DNA from: Rhizomys pruinosus
Taxonomy: Eukaryota > Chordata > Mammalia > Rodentia > Spalacidae
DNA length: 64,000 nt
Direction: 5' to 3'
Assembly: GCA_009823505.1 (NCBI GenBank)
Contig: VZQC01011003.1
Location: forward strand, 2,693,809-2,757,808
Shown: positions 32,201 to 37,662 of the stretch, piece after piece
How positions within the stretch are numbered: the stretch's first letter is position 1
Layout: the number at the start of each line of letters is the position of its first letter
Made by a program: the position numbers and the translations under genes
Notes under the pieces: generated by a model
What the model was told of the DNA's origin: nothing
Databases searched by the model: none
The model's input: the letters and a program-made list of their open reading frames with translations, nothing else

Positions 32201-32681
32201 GAATTCTGGTCTTTGGAGTCCAAGGACTCTCTTGCTAGGGATGGCTTCATTCAGGAATCCAAATCCTAGTAGTTAAGTTTCCCCATTTCCCACCAGCTTT
32301 ACTACCTCCTTAAACTTGGGGGAAACTGACTCGCCCCCGGTCCCGGGACTCAAACAATACACTCAATGAAAGCTGGAACTTGTTTCTCCTATGTACAAAA
32401 AGGGTTTAGAAGACGGTCTGGAAAAACTCTTCAGTCTGACATACCTAGGATGCAAGACTCTGTGCAGGTCTCCGACCTCCAGGGGGCCAGCACAGTGGGA
32501 GGGGGGGTGGGAATCCCCAGTATGACCGGAAGTTAACTGAGCCCGGAGCCACCAGGGAGCCCCAACCACATCGCCCGTCAGAGGGAAAACCTACCGAAAA
32601 GGTAAACAGACGGCCACCCTCTCAATCGGAGTAACCCTGAAGCCGCGGGCCGGGGCTCCCGAAGGCACTTACCGGCTTCAT
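740..32681 (-). CDS. NOC3L: NOC3L gene, coding span exons 1-17 (3' end outside window)
   Basis: Encodes nucleolar complex protein 3 homolog (also called FAD24). In yeast the family partners Noc2p in maturation and nuclear transport of pre-60S ribosomal particles and has a reported role in replication initiation. I recognise it by translating exons with proper splice sites: MKP + [15 protein letters not shown] at the start, and [20 protein letters not shown] and [11 protein letters not shown] further on. The visible protein has a Lys/Arg-rich N terminus (about 1-65), acidic stretches at about 77-97 and 172-187, the Noc3-type region from about 200, charged helical segments (about 286-316 and 463-489), and the start of the CBF/Mak21-type C-terminal region (from about 550). 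The placed exons total 1959 nt, exactly 653 codons; the family is about 800 residues, so roughly 150 C-terminal residues lie to the left of the window. Exon/intron phases are consistent throughout. The only oddity is the missing normal intron in front of exon 17. Confidence 0.97.
922..1393 (-). pseudogene. NOC3L: Spliced NOC3L retrocopy fragment (exons 11-16), inside NOC3L
   Basis: Reading the minus strand, this joins the 3' part of exon 11 (about 1312-1393), exon 12 (1231-1311), exon 13 (1131-1230), exon 14 (1057-1130), exon 15 (993-1056) and exon 16 (922-992) with every intron removed. It is decayed: the exon 12 tryptophan codon is changed, an Arg codon in the same segment is a TAA stop, and exon 14 carries small indels relative to the intact copy at 2091-2163. 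The 5' end (1393) abuts the A-rich tail of a B2 SINE. Copy and source exons are clearly related but differ at scattered sites, so it is not a fresh assembly copy. Confidence 0.88.
1400..1640 (-). repeat. B2-type SINE, duplicated-motif subfamily
   Basis: Antisense full-length long B2: A-rich tail at 1394-1415, body ending TCTCCAGCCCC. Contains the tandem AACTCCA..TTCCAGG duplication. Its tail touches the NOC3L retrocopy. Confidence 0.9.
1790..1861 (-). CDS. NOC3L: NOC3L exon 16
   Basis: 72 bp, residues about 569-592. Acceptor ACTCAG, donor GTATGT. Encodes [20 protein letters not shown] then LHA. The next exon would have to splice across the SINE and retrocopy at 922-1640. Confidence 0.95.
1944..2007 (-). 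CDS. NOC3L: NOC3L exon 15
   Basis: 64 bp, residues about 548-568. Acceptor TTAAAG, donor GTGAGG. Encodes [20 protein letters not shown] plus Q. Only 83 bp separate it from exon 14 and 82 bp from exon 16. Confidence 0.95.
2091..2163 (-). CDS. NOC3L: NOC3L exon 14
   Basis: 73 bp, residues about 524-547. Acceptor TTTTAG, donor GTAAGT after GGC. Encodes [20 protein letters not shown] then IESG. Intact, unlike the retrocopy counterpart at about 1057-1130. Confidence 0.95.
2246..2922 (+). repeat. SINE cluster in NOC3L intron 13: B1, B1, B2
   Basis: Headless B1 (2246-2360), full B1 (2490-2640), (AATA)n tract (2659-2700) and a diverged B2/B3-like element (2703-2922) whose head is partly duplicated. 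Confidence 0.8.
2923..3805 (-). repeat. B1 SINE interrupted by the N gap
   Basis: Poly-T (2924-2942), GAGACAGGGTCTCCC, then the gap, then the rest of the B1 to about 3805. Confidence 0.85.
3004..3713. other. Assembly gap (710 N) inside one B1
   Basis: The left flank ends CACTTTGCCGAC and the right flank begins CAGGATGGCCTTG; in an unbroken minus-strand B1 these two strings are adjacent. The gap lies in NOC3L intron 13. ORFs crossing it are meaningless. Confidence 0.95.
3828..4070 (+). repeat. B2-type SINE, single-motif subfamily
   Basis: GGGGCTGGAGAGATAGCC head to CAGTACATTCATACACATAC end, A-rich tail; lacks the internal duplication. Lies about 190 bp from exon 13. Confidence 0.9.
4258..4358 (-). 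CDS. NOC3L: NOC3L exon 13
   Basis: 101 bp, residues about 490-523. Acceptor CTGCCAG, donor GTAAGG. Encodes [20 protein letters not shown] and [14 protein letters not shown]. Confidence 0.96.
4552..4695 (+). repeat. B1 SINE
   Basis: B1 with an 11-nt shorter head and long A-tail, in NOC3L intron 12. Confidence 0.85.
4831..4911 (-). CDS. NOC3L: NOC3L exon 12
   Basis: 81 bp, 27 codons, residues 463-489. Acceptor with a C-run (CCCCCCAG), donor GTAGGC. Encodes [20 protein letters not shown] and TEKKLKL, a highly charged coiled-coil-like helix. Confidence 0.96.
4970..5265 (+). repeat. L1 3'-end fragment with poly-A
   Basis: Sense copy of a sequence that recurs in antisense at 22955-23230, 46860-47120 and 47780-47960: GACTGGGTCAAAGAACTGAC, an AGAGCTC-type block near a G-rich stretch, then GCTTCAACAAAAAATTGGC and poly-A. 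The copy next to L1 ORF2 at 48 kb identifies it as an L1 3' UTR. Confidence 0.75.
5266..5835. other. NOC3L intron 11, no recognised element
   Basis: Contains a loose internal repetition of CTGATGAGGAAG / CTGATGAAGAA / CTGATGCAGAAG type near 5400-5590, each followed by a CTAGGGTCTGG-like string. No gene or known repeat recognised. Confidence 0.5.
5836..6358. repeat. Two diverged B2/B3 SINEs in opposite orientation
   Basis: Minus copy 5840-6057 ending TTTCTCCAGCCC; plus copy 6154-6358 starting GGGGCTGGGAAGATTGC. Both clearly older than the B2s elsewhere. NOC3L intron 11. Confidence 0.8.
6725..7100 (+). repeat. Chimeric SINE: B2 head + full B2
   Basis: First B2 stops at AACCGTCTTTA (about 6824), the same point as in the B2-B1 chimeras, and a complete B2 of the duplicated-motif subfamily follows at once (6826-7060). 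TATTAGATCT (6715-6724 and 7103-7112) flanks the pair. Confidence 0.85.
7101..8125. other. NOC3L intron 11, mostly unique, one B1
   Basis: Unique AT-rich sequence except a B1 with an internal deletion at 7515-7640 (plus strand) and a short (CA) run at 7438-7449. No coding signal. Confidence 0.6.
8127..8216. repeat. 30-bp minisatellite, three units
   Basis: Three tandem copies at 8127-8156, 8157-8186 and 8187-8216; the middle one differs by one base. The unit reads AATCAGAATACATTACCAAA plus 10 more bases. It lies 114 bp from exon 11, on its 3' (intron) side. It happens to be open in frame but is not part of a gene. Confidence 0.95.
8330..8461 (-). CDS. NOC3L: NOC3L exon 11
   Basis: 132 bp, 44 codons, residues 419-462. 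Acceptor ATATTAG, donor GTTTGG (a weak, non-purine donor). Encodes [20 protein letters not shown] and [19 protein letters not shown]. Its 3' part is copied in the internal retrocopy. Confidence 0.97.
8555..8790 (-). repeat. B2-type SINE, single-motif subfamily
   Basis: Antisense full-length element with T-rich tail; GGAACTGGAGTTAAAAGACGG shows the unduplicated motif. About 95 bp upstream of the exon 11 acceptor. Confidence 0.9.
9008..9145 (+). repeat. B1 SINE
   Basis: B1 in NOC3L intron 10; lacks the usual CTGTCTC end. Confidence 0.85.
9353..9565 (+). repeat. Compound minisatellite: B1-derived unit + (AC)n, three copies
   Basis: Each unit starts GGC(A/T)GATTTGTGAGATCA, continues AAGGCCAA..TGGT.T and ends in an (AC)n run: 9353-9423, 9424-9486 and 9487-9565. 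The unique part is recognisable B1 middle sequence. Confidence 0.9.
9700..9857 (-). repeat. B1 SINE
   Basis: Antisense B1 with GGAAATTGGT target-site duplication on both sides. Confidence 0.9.
10153..10445 (+). repeat. Chimeric SINE: B2 head + B1 + (CA)n
   Basis: B2 head ends AACTGTCTTTA (about 10254), then a B1 (10256-10390) and a CA-rich tail (10391-10445). A perfect 13-bp duplication AAAGATAAAATTC (10140-10152 and 10446-10458) flanks the whole, so it integrated as one unit. Confidence 0.92.
10548..10640 (+). repeat. ID element
   Basis: GGGGCTGGGGAATGCAGCTC, GGCTAGCATGCATGAGG and a B-box-like GATTCTCAGCC: tRNA-Ala-derived ID SINE. Confidence 0.8.
10955..11195. repeat. Old SINE interrupted by an antisense B1-like element
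   Basis: B1/B4-like start (GTACTGGTGCACACCTTAAC) then antisense B1-like sequence 11029-11180 (GGAGACAGGGTCTCC). Confidence 0.65.
11208..11325 (+). repeat. 29-bp tandem repeat, four units
   Basis: Units start at 11208, 11237, 11266 and 11295, each beginning GAGCTACACAGGA; ends in a SINE-like CCTGTCTCAAATAAAT. Internal amplification of a SINE segment. Confidence 0.9.
11590..11720 (+). repeat. B1 SINE lacking the head
   Basis: Starts at CCTAGCACTTGGGAGGCAGA; A-rich end with AAAAAAGACAAAAAA. Confidence 0.85.
11721..13299. other. NOC3L intron 10, unique sequence
   Basis: About 1.6 kb without a recognised repeat or exon. Short ORFs here show no family resemblance. One of the longest SINE-free intronic stretches. 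Confidence 0.55.
13300..13300. other. Single N before a B1 poly-T
   Basis: Isolated N at the start of a T-run in NOC3L intron 10; an unresolved base or a contig join. Flanks show no repeated sequence, unlike 58511. Confidence 0.8.
13302..13460 (-). repeat. B1 SINE
   Basis: Antisense B1 directly after the N at 13300. Confidence 0.9.
13897..14750 (+). repeat. SINE cluster: B2, B2, B1, B3-like
   Basis: B2 13897-14100, B2 with internal deletion 14148-14365 (skips from GTCTTTAGCTC to CTCTTCTGACC), B1 14370-14520, and a diverged B3-like element 14545-14750. All plus strand, NOC3L intron 10. Confidence 0.8.
15058..15530. repeat. Two B1 SINEs in opposite orientation
   Basis: Plus B1 15058-15205 and minus B1 15375-15530; the second ends about 55 bp from exon 10. 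Confidence 0.88.
15585..15713 (-). CDS. NOC3L: NOC3L exon 10
   Basis: 129 bp, 43 codons, residues 376-418. Acceptor TTTTTCAG, donor GTAAGT. Encodes [20 protein letters not shown] and [17 protein letters not shown]. Confidence 0.97.
16080..16255 (-). CDS. NOC3L: NOC3L exon 9
   Basis: 176 bp, residues about 317-375. Acceptor CAATTAG, donor GTGGGT. Encodes [20 protein letters not shown] and [20 protein letters not shown]; helical repeat-like core of the family. Confidence 0.96.
16335..16470 (-). repeat. B1 SINE
   Basis: Antisense B1 with a deletion near its head, about 80 bp upstream of the exon 9 acceptor. Confidence 0.85.
16688..17500. repeat. SINE cluster: B3, B1, B2/B3 fragments
   Basis: B3 plus 16688-16850; B1 minus 16963-17120; diverged B2/B3 minus pieces 17228-17390 and 17400-17500. 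NOC3L intron 8. Confidence 0.75.
17665..18170. repeat. B1 minus and B1 plus
   Basis: B1 minus 17665-17820; B1 plus 18027-18175. The DNA between (17821-18026) shows no known element. Confidence 0.85.
18250..18922. repeat. Nested SINE block: B3/B2 minus fragments with a B1 insert
   Basis: B3/B2 minus 18250-18440, second B2 minus 18445-18580 cut at AAAGACAGTTCT, B1 plus 18582-18730, then a further B2/B3 minus piece 18736-18922. Confidence 0.75.
19020..19290 (-). repeat. B2-type SINE, duplicated-motif subfamily
   Basis: Antisense full-length; flanked by ATTTTGCTTTTTTTT on both sides. Confidence 0.92.
19430..19520 (+). repeat. ID element
   Basis: GGTATAGCTCAGTTCTAG and GGGTTCAATCCCCAGCACC boxes of an ID SINE. 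Confidence 0.8.
19690..20102 (-). repeat. B4-type SINE with a B2 inserted in its ID half
   Basis: B1-like part 19690-19815 and ID-like part to 19880 (AGTACTCTAAAACTGAGC), interrupted by a full minus B2 of the duplicated-motif subfamily at 19885-20102. Confidence 0.75.
20218..20480 (-). repeat. B2-type SINE with (TTTA)n tail
   Basis: Tail (TTTA)n 20218-20262; body 20263-20479. TATTATGTACTTTT occurs on both sides (20206-20219 and 20480-20494). Confidence 0.93.
20509..20553 (+). repeat. B1 stub (head + A-tail only) beside the exon 8 donor
   Basis: Only the first 36 or so bases of a B1 followed by poly-A. A perfect 14-bp duplication AAGATATGTTTACT (20495-20508 and 20554-20567) proves a true insertion. 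The right-hand duplication covers intron positions +5 to +18 of NOC3L exon 8. Confidence 0.9.
20572..20665 (-). CDS. NOC3L: NOC3L exon 8
   Basis: 94 bp, residues about 286-316. Acceptor TTTTCAG, donor GTATAG. Encodes [20 protein letters not shown], a charged, probably helical segment. A truncated B1 inserted within 20 bp of the donor (see that feature). Confidence 0.96.
20823..21135 (-). repeat. Two adjacent antisense B1 SINEs
   Basis: (GTTT)n 20827-20848, B1 20850-21005, and a truncated B1 21007-21135 that ends 35 bp from exon 7. Confidence 0.85.
21170..21331 (-). CDS. NOC3L: NOC3L exon 7
   Basis: 162 bp, 54 codons, residues 232-285, phase 0 at both ends. Acceptor TTTAACAG, donor GTGATG. 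Encodes [20 protein letters not shown] and [20 protein letters not shown], part of the conserved Noc3 core. Confidence 0.97.
21515..22475 (+). repeat. SINE cluster: B1, B3, B2/B3, B2, B1
   Basis: B1 21515-21660 with an A/T-rich tail to 21705; B3-like 21740-21880; B2/B3 21900-22100; B2 22110-22310; B1 22328-22470. NOC3L intron 6. Confidence 0.78.
22790..23230 (-). repeat. B1 and L1 3'-UTR fragment, antisense
   Basis: B1 22790-22950; then L1 3'-end sequence 22955-23230 (TTTTATTGAAGCTCTGTGCA, CCACCCCACCAGAGCTCACG, TTCTTTGACCCAGTG), homologous to 46860-47120. Confidence 0.8.
23359..23990 (+). repeat. SINE cluster: ID, B2, B1, B4-like
   Basis: ID 23362-23445; diverged B2 23450-23690; B1 23692-23815 with (AAATA)n tail; B4-like fragment 23860-23990. 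Confidence 0.78.
24178..24308 (-). CDS. NOC3L: NOC3L exon 6
   Basis: 131 bp, residues about 188-231. Acceptor TTTCAG, donor GTGAGT. Encodes [20 protein letters not shown] and a following helix ending [11 protein letters not shown]. Confidence 0.96.
24560..24800 (-). repeat. B2-type SINE, single-motif subfamily
   Basis: Antisense full-length; lies about 250 bp upstream of the exon 6 acceptor. Confidence 0.9.
25085..25895 (+). repeat. SINE cluster: B4-like, B2, B3, B1
   Basis: B4/B1-like 25085-25198; B2 25199-25470 with (AAAAT)n tail; B3 25488-25650; B1 25744-25895. The last ends 47 bp from exon 5. Confidence 0.8.
25942..25995 (-). CDS. NOC3L: NOC3L exon 5
   Basis: 54 bp microexon, residues about 170-187. 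Acceptor CAAATAG, donor GTAATG. Encodes [18 protein letters not shown], a low-complexity acidic linker. A B1 lies about 45 bp downstream in the adjoining intron. Confidence 0.94.
26443..26590 (+). repeat. B1 SINE
   Basis: Full-length B1 in NOC3L intron 4, 50 bp from exon 4. Confidence 0.88.
26641..26798 (-). CDS. NOC3L: NOC3L exon 4
   Basis: 158 bp, residues about 117-169. Acceptor TACTGCAG, donor GTGAGT. Open throughout; encodes [20 protein letters not shown] and later [17 protein letters not shown]. Confidence 0.96.
26822..26975 (+). repeat. B1 SINE
   Basis: Full-length, flanked by TTCAATGTTTA on both sides; 23 bp upstream of the exon 4 acceptor, about as close as a SINE can sit without touching the splice site. 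Confidence 0.92.
27375..27597 (-). repeat. B2-type SINE, single-motif subfamily
   Basis: Antisense; GACCACAAATATTTT / GATCACAAATATTTT duplication on the two sides. Confidence 0.9.
27598..28304. other. NOC3L intron 3, unique sequence
   Basis: No recognised repeat, exon or RNA gene in this stretch. Confidence 0.55.
28305..28830 (+). repeat. B2 and B4-type SINEs
   Basis: B2 28305-28530; B4 (ID half joined to B1 half) 28568-28825, with a small internal repetition GCACAAAGCCC. Confidence 0.8.
29007..29139 (-). CDS. NOC3L: NOC3L exon 3
   Basis: 133 bp, residues about 73-117. Acceptor GAACAG, donor GTAATC. Encodes [20 protein letters not shown] and continues [13 protein letters not shown]: an acidic stretch next to the basic tail, as in mammalian NOC3L. 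Confidence 0.96.
29160..30150. other. NOC3L intron 2, unique sequence
   Basis: About 1 kb free of recognised repeats. No exon, splice-site pair or RNA gene seen. Confidence 0.55.
30151..30650 (+). repeat. B1, headless B2 and B1
   Basis: B1 30151-30298; a B1-like GCCGGG stub joined directly to the middle of a B2 (30300-30475); B1 30488-30640. Confidence 0.78.
30992..31199 (-). CDS. NOC3L: NOC3L exon 2
   Basis: 208 bp, residues about 4-72. Acceptor TTTTCTAG, donor GTAATG. It encodes the strongly basic N-terminal tail ([15 protein letters not shown], then [18 protein letters not shown]), a likely nuclear/nucleolar targeting region rich in Lys and Arg. Ends in phase 1. Confidence 0.96.
31245..31405 (-). 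repeat. B1 SINE
   Basis: Antisense B1 flanked by ACAACTGAGAATTTT; 46 bp upstream of the exon 2 acceptor. Confidence 0.92.
31532..32045 (+). repeat. Two B1 SINEs in intron 1
   Basis: B1 31532-31670 (internal deletion) and B1 31890-32045; unique DNA between and up to the exon 1 donor. Confidence 0.85.
32673..32681 (-). CDS. NOC3L: NOC3L exon 1, coding part (MKP)
   Basis: Nine coding bases, ATG AAG CCG, followed directly by a GTAAG donor (32668-32672). Joining to exon 2 gives MKPRRNKKQ, the expected NOC3L N terminus, which fixes the start codon. The rest of exon 1 to the right is 5' UTR. Confidence 0.95.
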
Positions 32682-32880
32682 TCTTGGACCGCGACGACTC
32701 TTTCGGACAAGTTCACCAGCGGAAAAGGAGACCCAGGACCTTAGAAAGTAACACGTGCAAAGCGCTACACTTCCCAGAGCCGGAAGCTGCTCTCAGCCCC
32801 GCCCTATTCTGACACCCGGAATGGAGGCGGGACTTCCGGAGGCATGCTCTAGCGGGCGCCCTCTGGTGTTGGAGGTCTTG
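32682..32880 (-). promoter_or_regulatory. NOC3L promoter and 5' UTR region
   Basis: GC-rich sequence just upstream of the NOC3L start codon, without SINEs and without an obvious TATA box. Visible motifs: a perfect E-box CACGTG at 32752-32757; a ZNF143/THAP11-like site CTACACTTCCCAGAGC at 32765-32780; ETS-type cores CCGGAAG (about 32780) and ACTTCCGG (32832-32839). This combination is typical of housekeeping and ribosome-biogenesis genes. The transcription start site cannot be fixed from sequence alone. Confidence 0.7.
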
Positions 32881-33384
32881 CGTTCACACAGCGAGCACTA
32901 AGCTTTTGGACTGGGAGTGACTTCCCTGTTAATAATGTCCTGGGGAAATCCGACTCTTCCTCACTGAACAACAGGGCTTGGCTTTTCGCTCCCGCATTTC
33001 GAGCCTCGCCTTACGTAGCTTATCTGTTCCTACCACTGGTACTGATTGTCTGGCTTTTTCCTGCGTAAAGTCGAGAGGGCGGAGAGCAGCTTTTTCCTTG
33101 TTTGCTCCCTCCCGTTCAGCCTGAGCATAGGGCTTGTCAGGAATGGACGAAGGATTTCTCATCACCTTCCAGCAATTAAAATCACTGGTTCTTGAGGTTT
33201 TATTGAGTCCTTTGTGCTTCGGTCTTAATCCTTATCCGATAAGGAACTAATGTGAGATTAACCGAAATTTCAATATTTTACAACTGTTACCGTTAGATAA
33301 ATTCTATCTCCTTAATAATTCTGCCAGAGTCATGGATTTTTACAGGAATATGTAGATATCGCAAGAAGAATGTTTAAAAAAAAA
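32881..33384. other. Upstream flank of NOC3L, unique
   Basis: Moderately GC-rich sequence grading into AT-rich DNA. A 78-codon minus-strand ORF here (32929-33165) has no recognised relative and I do not call it a gene. Confidence 0.5.
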
Positions 33385-33800
33385 AACAGTTGATGATTCG
33401 ATGGTTAAGAATGCTTGCTGCTCTTTGAAAAGACCCACATTCGGTTCCCAGCACCCATATTAGGTGGCTCAGAGCCACCTATAGCTCCACCTCCAAAAGA
33501 TCTGCCACTCTCCTCTTGATCTCTTCAGGCACCCATACACATGCTCCATACACACACAGACACACAGATACACATAAATCAAAACAAAATCTCGAAACAA
33601 GAACAAAAACCCTACTACATTTCAGGCTATTAAAGAAAAAAAAAGGTTTTGTGGTTGTGATAATTGTTAGAGATAATCTTACTGGGTAGCCCAGACTGGC
33701 CTCCAACTCCAACTCGGTATGCTCGGGTCTGGTCTCCAGAGTACTAATTACAGACATGAGGCACCATGCCCATCTTAAGCATATCATTCTTGAGCACCAC
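33385..33800. repeat. B3-like plus and old B1-like minus SINE
   Basis: B3-like 33385-33600 with a CA-rich end; diverged antisense B1-like 33640-33780. Confidence 0.65.
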
Positions 33801-34184
33801 CCTGACACAGGTGGCTTCACACTCCTGAGTTGGTGAGATAAGCAATTAGAGGCTCAAAGGATTCTGAGGTCACACAGATACAGAAAAGAAACTTGCTCAT
33901 TTCTGGATTTCACTAGAGACACTCTCTGGTACTCCTTTTCCCACCTCCCTCTAGCTCTCCCCTCTCACTCTCCTTCCACACCCTGTCTCAGAAACAGCAG
34001 AGCCTGTCCCATTGTTACATTACCTCATCTCACAAATTGAAAACATCAGCCTGTGCTCTTCCCAGGGGCCTCAATTCCTTATTCATATCAACAGTTACTC
34101 TCACTCCTTGAGCTTGCCTTATAGTCTTTCCAAAGATAAGGCATCCTCATTCCTGTTCAGAGTCAACTCCTAATTTCTTTTTTT

Positions 34185-34765
34185 ATCTTTTCGAGACAGG
34201 GTCTCCCTGTAGTCCCAGCTGTCCTGTCCTGGAACTCACTCTGTAGACCAGGCTTGCCTTGAACTCACAAAGATCCGCCTGCCTCTGCCTCCCGAGGATT
34301 AAAGGCATGCACCACCACACCCGGCTAAGCCAGTACTCTTAACCACTGAGCCATCTCTCCGCCCCAACTCCAAATTTTTTGTATCAACTCTTGCATCAAC
34401 TATCCCTTCTCATAATCTTTCCCTCGCCCTTGATAGTTTCTCCCCCTTTAGCCTACTAATATATTCAGTTCTCTCCAGTCTTTTATTTCTAATAAACTTT
34501 TCTTTTAATTTTTTGTACTCTTCCTTCCAGAAAGATAAGATCATTATCCCTGTCTCCACTTTATCTCCTCTATTAGAATCTAAATCTGTACTTGCTTCTT
34601 TTTTTTTTCTTTTTTTTTTGAGACAGGGTCTACCTGTAGCTCCAGCTGTCCTGGAACTCGCTATGTAGACTAGGTTGGTCTCTAACTCACAAAGATCCAC
34701 CTGCCTCTGCCTCTGCCTCCCAAGAACTAGTACTAAAGGCATGAGCCACCACGCCTGGCTCTGTA
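34185..34765 (-). repeat. B1, B2 stub and B1, antisense
   Basis: B1 34185-34328, the last 30 bases of a B2 (34331-34362), B1 34600-34765. Between them and on to 35390 the DNA is unique, with no gene seen. Confidence 0.82.
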
Positions 34766-35509
34766 CTTGCTTCTTAAGGAAATATATCTCACTCTTGGCC
34801 CATTTCATATTTAAGTTTATAATCAACTAAAACTTCTAGGTCACTTTTAAGCATTTATTGCCCAACTAAACCTTTCCTGTCTTAAATTTAAGCAGTTGTT
34901 TGGAAACAAATTTTAAAATAGAAGTTTACATGATTCCTACTAACTTAATCTCATTGGTTTCTTAATTCTGTCCTCTCCAGCCTTGTGTAACCCGTTCAGT
35001 TAATCTGCTGCTAAGCCTTGTTTGTGCTCAACATCCTCCTTCAGAGCTTTTCTTTCAAGCCAGATAGAGATCAAAGGCTATCCTAAACAGCAACGCAGGA
35101 ACGACTCAGAGAGTCCTGTGAGACCTTTGGGGAAATGTTAAAAACTCTTCCGGCTCTGCCAATGACATTCCACCAAAGCCAATCATAGGTCATCAAGAAG
35201 CTCCAACTTGTGGATATTTTTTGCTAAGTATGCACCGAATTTCATTATTTCTCTCTTGTAGCCTCCTTGGATCACCCAGCTGCATTTGATATTACACATT
35301 TCTTTTTTGCATGTGTTAGAATGTGGTTTCCCTCAGCTCTCTCACCTGCCTCTTCCCCAAGTTCTTCCACTTCTGTCTCTTCTTCCTCGAAACTCTTCAA
35401 TGTAGGAGATGTCCATTGCATCTCTATTCATAACAGCCAACTTTGGAATCATCCTAGTTACCCAGCATTGGATGAATGGATAAAGAAAATACAGCAGCAT
35501 CTGGTGGCA

Positions 35510-36512
35510 TAAACCTATAATACCAGCTACTTAGGAGGAAGAGAGAGTTCGAGGCCAGTTTGGACAACTTAATGAGACACTATCTCGAAAACATTTTCTA
35601 TAGCCCCAGCTAGCCTACAACTCACTATGTAGACCAAGTTGGCCTTAATGTCACAGAGATCAGTGTGCTTCTGCCCCCTGAGTGCTGAGGTTAAAGGCAT
35701 GTGCCACCACGTCCTGCACAAAAACTTTTTTTTTTTTTTGAGACAGGGTCTCCCTATAGCCCCAGCTGTCCTGGAACTTACTACATAGACCAGGCTGGCC
35801 TTGAACTCACAGATACACTTGCCTCTGCCTTGGAATTGCTGGGATTAAAGGCATGTGCCACCACACTTGGCCCACAAAAACATTTTTTAAGAATTGCTTT
35901 TGTGTAGCCAGGCATGGTGGTGCACTCCTTTAATCCCAGCACTCGGGAGGCAGAGGCAGGCAGATCTCTGTGAGTTCAAGGCCAGCCCGGTCTACAGAAT
36001 GAGTTCCAGGACAGCTGGGGCTACAGGGAGACCCTGTCTTGAAAAGACAAAAAAAAAAAAAAGAATTGCTTTTCTGGGGCTGTAGAGATGGCCTAGTGGT
36101 TAAGAGCACCAACTACTCTTGCAGAAGACCCAGGTTCCATCACCAGCAACCACATGGCAGCTGAGAACTGTTCTTTAACTCCAGGTCCAGGGGAATCCAA
36201 CGCCCTCTTCTGACCTCCGCGGCATTGCACGACATGGGAGCACAGACCTACATGCAGACAGTACATTCATACACATAAATAAATGAATAAATAAAATTTT
36301 TTAAAATATTTTTTAAAAAGAGTTGCTTTTGTATGCGTATGTGTGCCACATGTGTGTGGGTGCCAATGGATGGCAGAAGAGGGCTCCAAATCCCCTGGAA
36401 CTACAGTTACGGGTGGTTATGAGCTACCATACATGGTGCTGGGAATCTAGCTCTGGCCCTGAGGAAGAGCAGCAAATGTTCTTAACCCCTGAACCATCTC
36501 TCTAGCCCCATG
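35510..36512. repeat. SINE cluster inside the old L1
   Basis: B1-like plus 35510-35595; B1 minus 35598-35710; B1 minus 35727-35870; B1 plus 35907-36055; B2 plus 36075-36300; B2/B3 minus 36310-36512. Confidence 0.8.
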
Positions 36513-36549
36513 TCTCAAATTTTTAAGAACTAAAAAGAAAGCTGAGGGT

Positions 36550-36766
36550 AGGGGCTGGAGAGATGGCTCAGCAGTTAAGAGCACTGGCTATTCTTGCAGA
36601 AGAGCAGGGTTAGAATCCCAGCATGTGGGATTCTAACCCTGCTCTTCCAACCAACCATAGCTCCAGTTTTAGGGATCTAATGCCCTCTTCTGTCCTCCTC
36701 AGACATTGCACAACATGGGTGCACTTAGATACTTGAAATACATGCATTCACATAAAGTAAAAATAA
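36550..36766 (+). repeat. B2-type SINE with an inverted-repeat rearrangement
   Basis: Normal B2 head to about 36620, then a perfect inverted copy of the preceding 22 bases replaces the expected CACCCACATGG segment, then normal B2 sequence resumes (CTCCAGTTTTAGGG). Confidence 0.9.
36599..36647. repeat. Perfect 22-bp inverted repeat, 5-nt loop
   Basis: Arms 36599-36620 and 36626-36647, loop GCATG. The arm reads GAAGAGCAGGGTTAGAATCC plus CA. No T-run follows, so it is not a terminator. Confidence 0.97.
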
Positions 36767-36768
36767 CG

Positions 36769-36873
36769 AAGGAAGGAAGGAGGGAGGGAGGGAAGGAAGG
36801 AGGGAGGGAGGGAGGGAGGGAAGGAAGGGAAGCAAGGGGAGGAAGGGAAGCAAGGGAAGGAAGGGAAGGAAGG
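36769..36873. repeat. (GGAA)n/(GGGA)n purine tract
   Basis: About 105 bp of GGAA/GGGA repeats at the 3' end of the B2, length-variable by nature. GGAA tandem repeats can bind ETS factors; no evidence of function here. Confidence 0.9.
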
Positions 36874-36876
36874 ATG

Positions 36877-36972
36877 AAAGCTGAGGCTATGTCTCAGTGG
36901 TACAATGTTTGCCTAGCACATGCAAGATTCTAGGGGGCTTAATTCTCAATCACCCCCCGACACACACACACA
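36877..36972 (+). repeat. ID element with (CA)n end
   Basis: GCTATGTCTCAGTGGTAC, TTTGCCTAGCACATGCAAG: ID SINE, then CACACACACACA. Confidence 0.75.
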
Positions 36973-37107
36973 CAACAAAGAAAGAAAAAACGTATACACA
37001 ATGGAGCACTACTCATCTGTGAATAATAAAATTATGCCATTTGCACTAAAATGGATGGAATTGGAAATAACCATATTAAAATAAACCATATTCAGAAAAA
37101 TACCAGT

Positions 37108-37500
37108 TTTCCGGCTGGAGAGATGGCTCAGCAGTTAAGAGTATTTCTCCTTTCTCCTCTTCCAGAGTACTCAGGTTCAGTTTGCAGCACACATACTCAG
37201 AATCTGTAACTCCAATTCCAGGGATGTATGTAACTGTGGTGCAGTTACATACATGCAGGCAAAACACTCATACATATAAAACCCTTCTTTGAGGCTAGAG
37301 AGATGTCTCACCAGTTAAGAACACTGGCTCTCTTCCAGAGAACCCAAGTTCAATTCCCAGCCCTTACATGGTGGCTAACACCAGTCCTTACTGTAGTTCC
37401 AGAGGATCCAATGCCCTCTTCTGGCTTCTGTGGGCACTGGCACACATGTGGTGTCCTTCCATACAGGCAAAATACTCATAAAATAAAAATAAAGAAAAAA
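37108..37500 (+). repeat. Two B2-type SINEs
   Basis: B2 37112-37280 (rearranged middle) and B2 37290-37500. Confidence 0.82.
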
Positions 37501-37662
37501 ATACCTATTTCTCACACATTTGGAATCTAGATTTTCTTTCAAACTCATGAAGGTAGAATTGAGATTCCTTGGGGGAAGGCAGAGCCAGTGGGGACATGAG
37601 AGGTGAAGGAAGGAAATAGGATTGAAGCCCATTGTGTTCACGTCTATGAAAATGTCATAATA

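Noticed and set aside
32929..33165. 78-codon minus-strand ORF upstream of NOC3L
   Set aside because: No start context, homology or splice evidence; probably chance.
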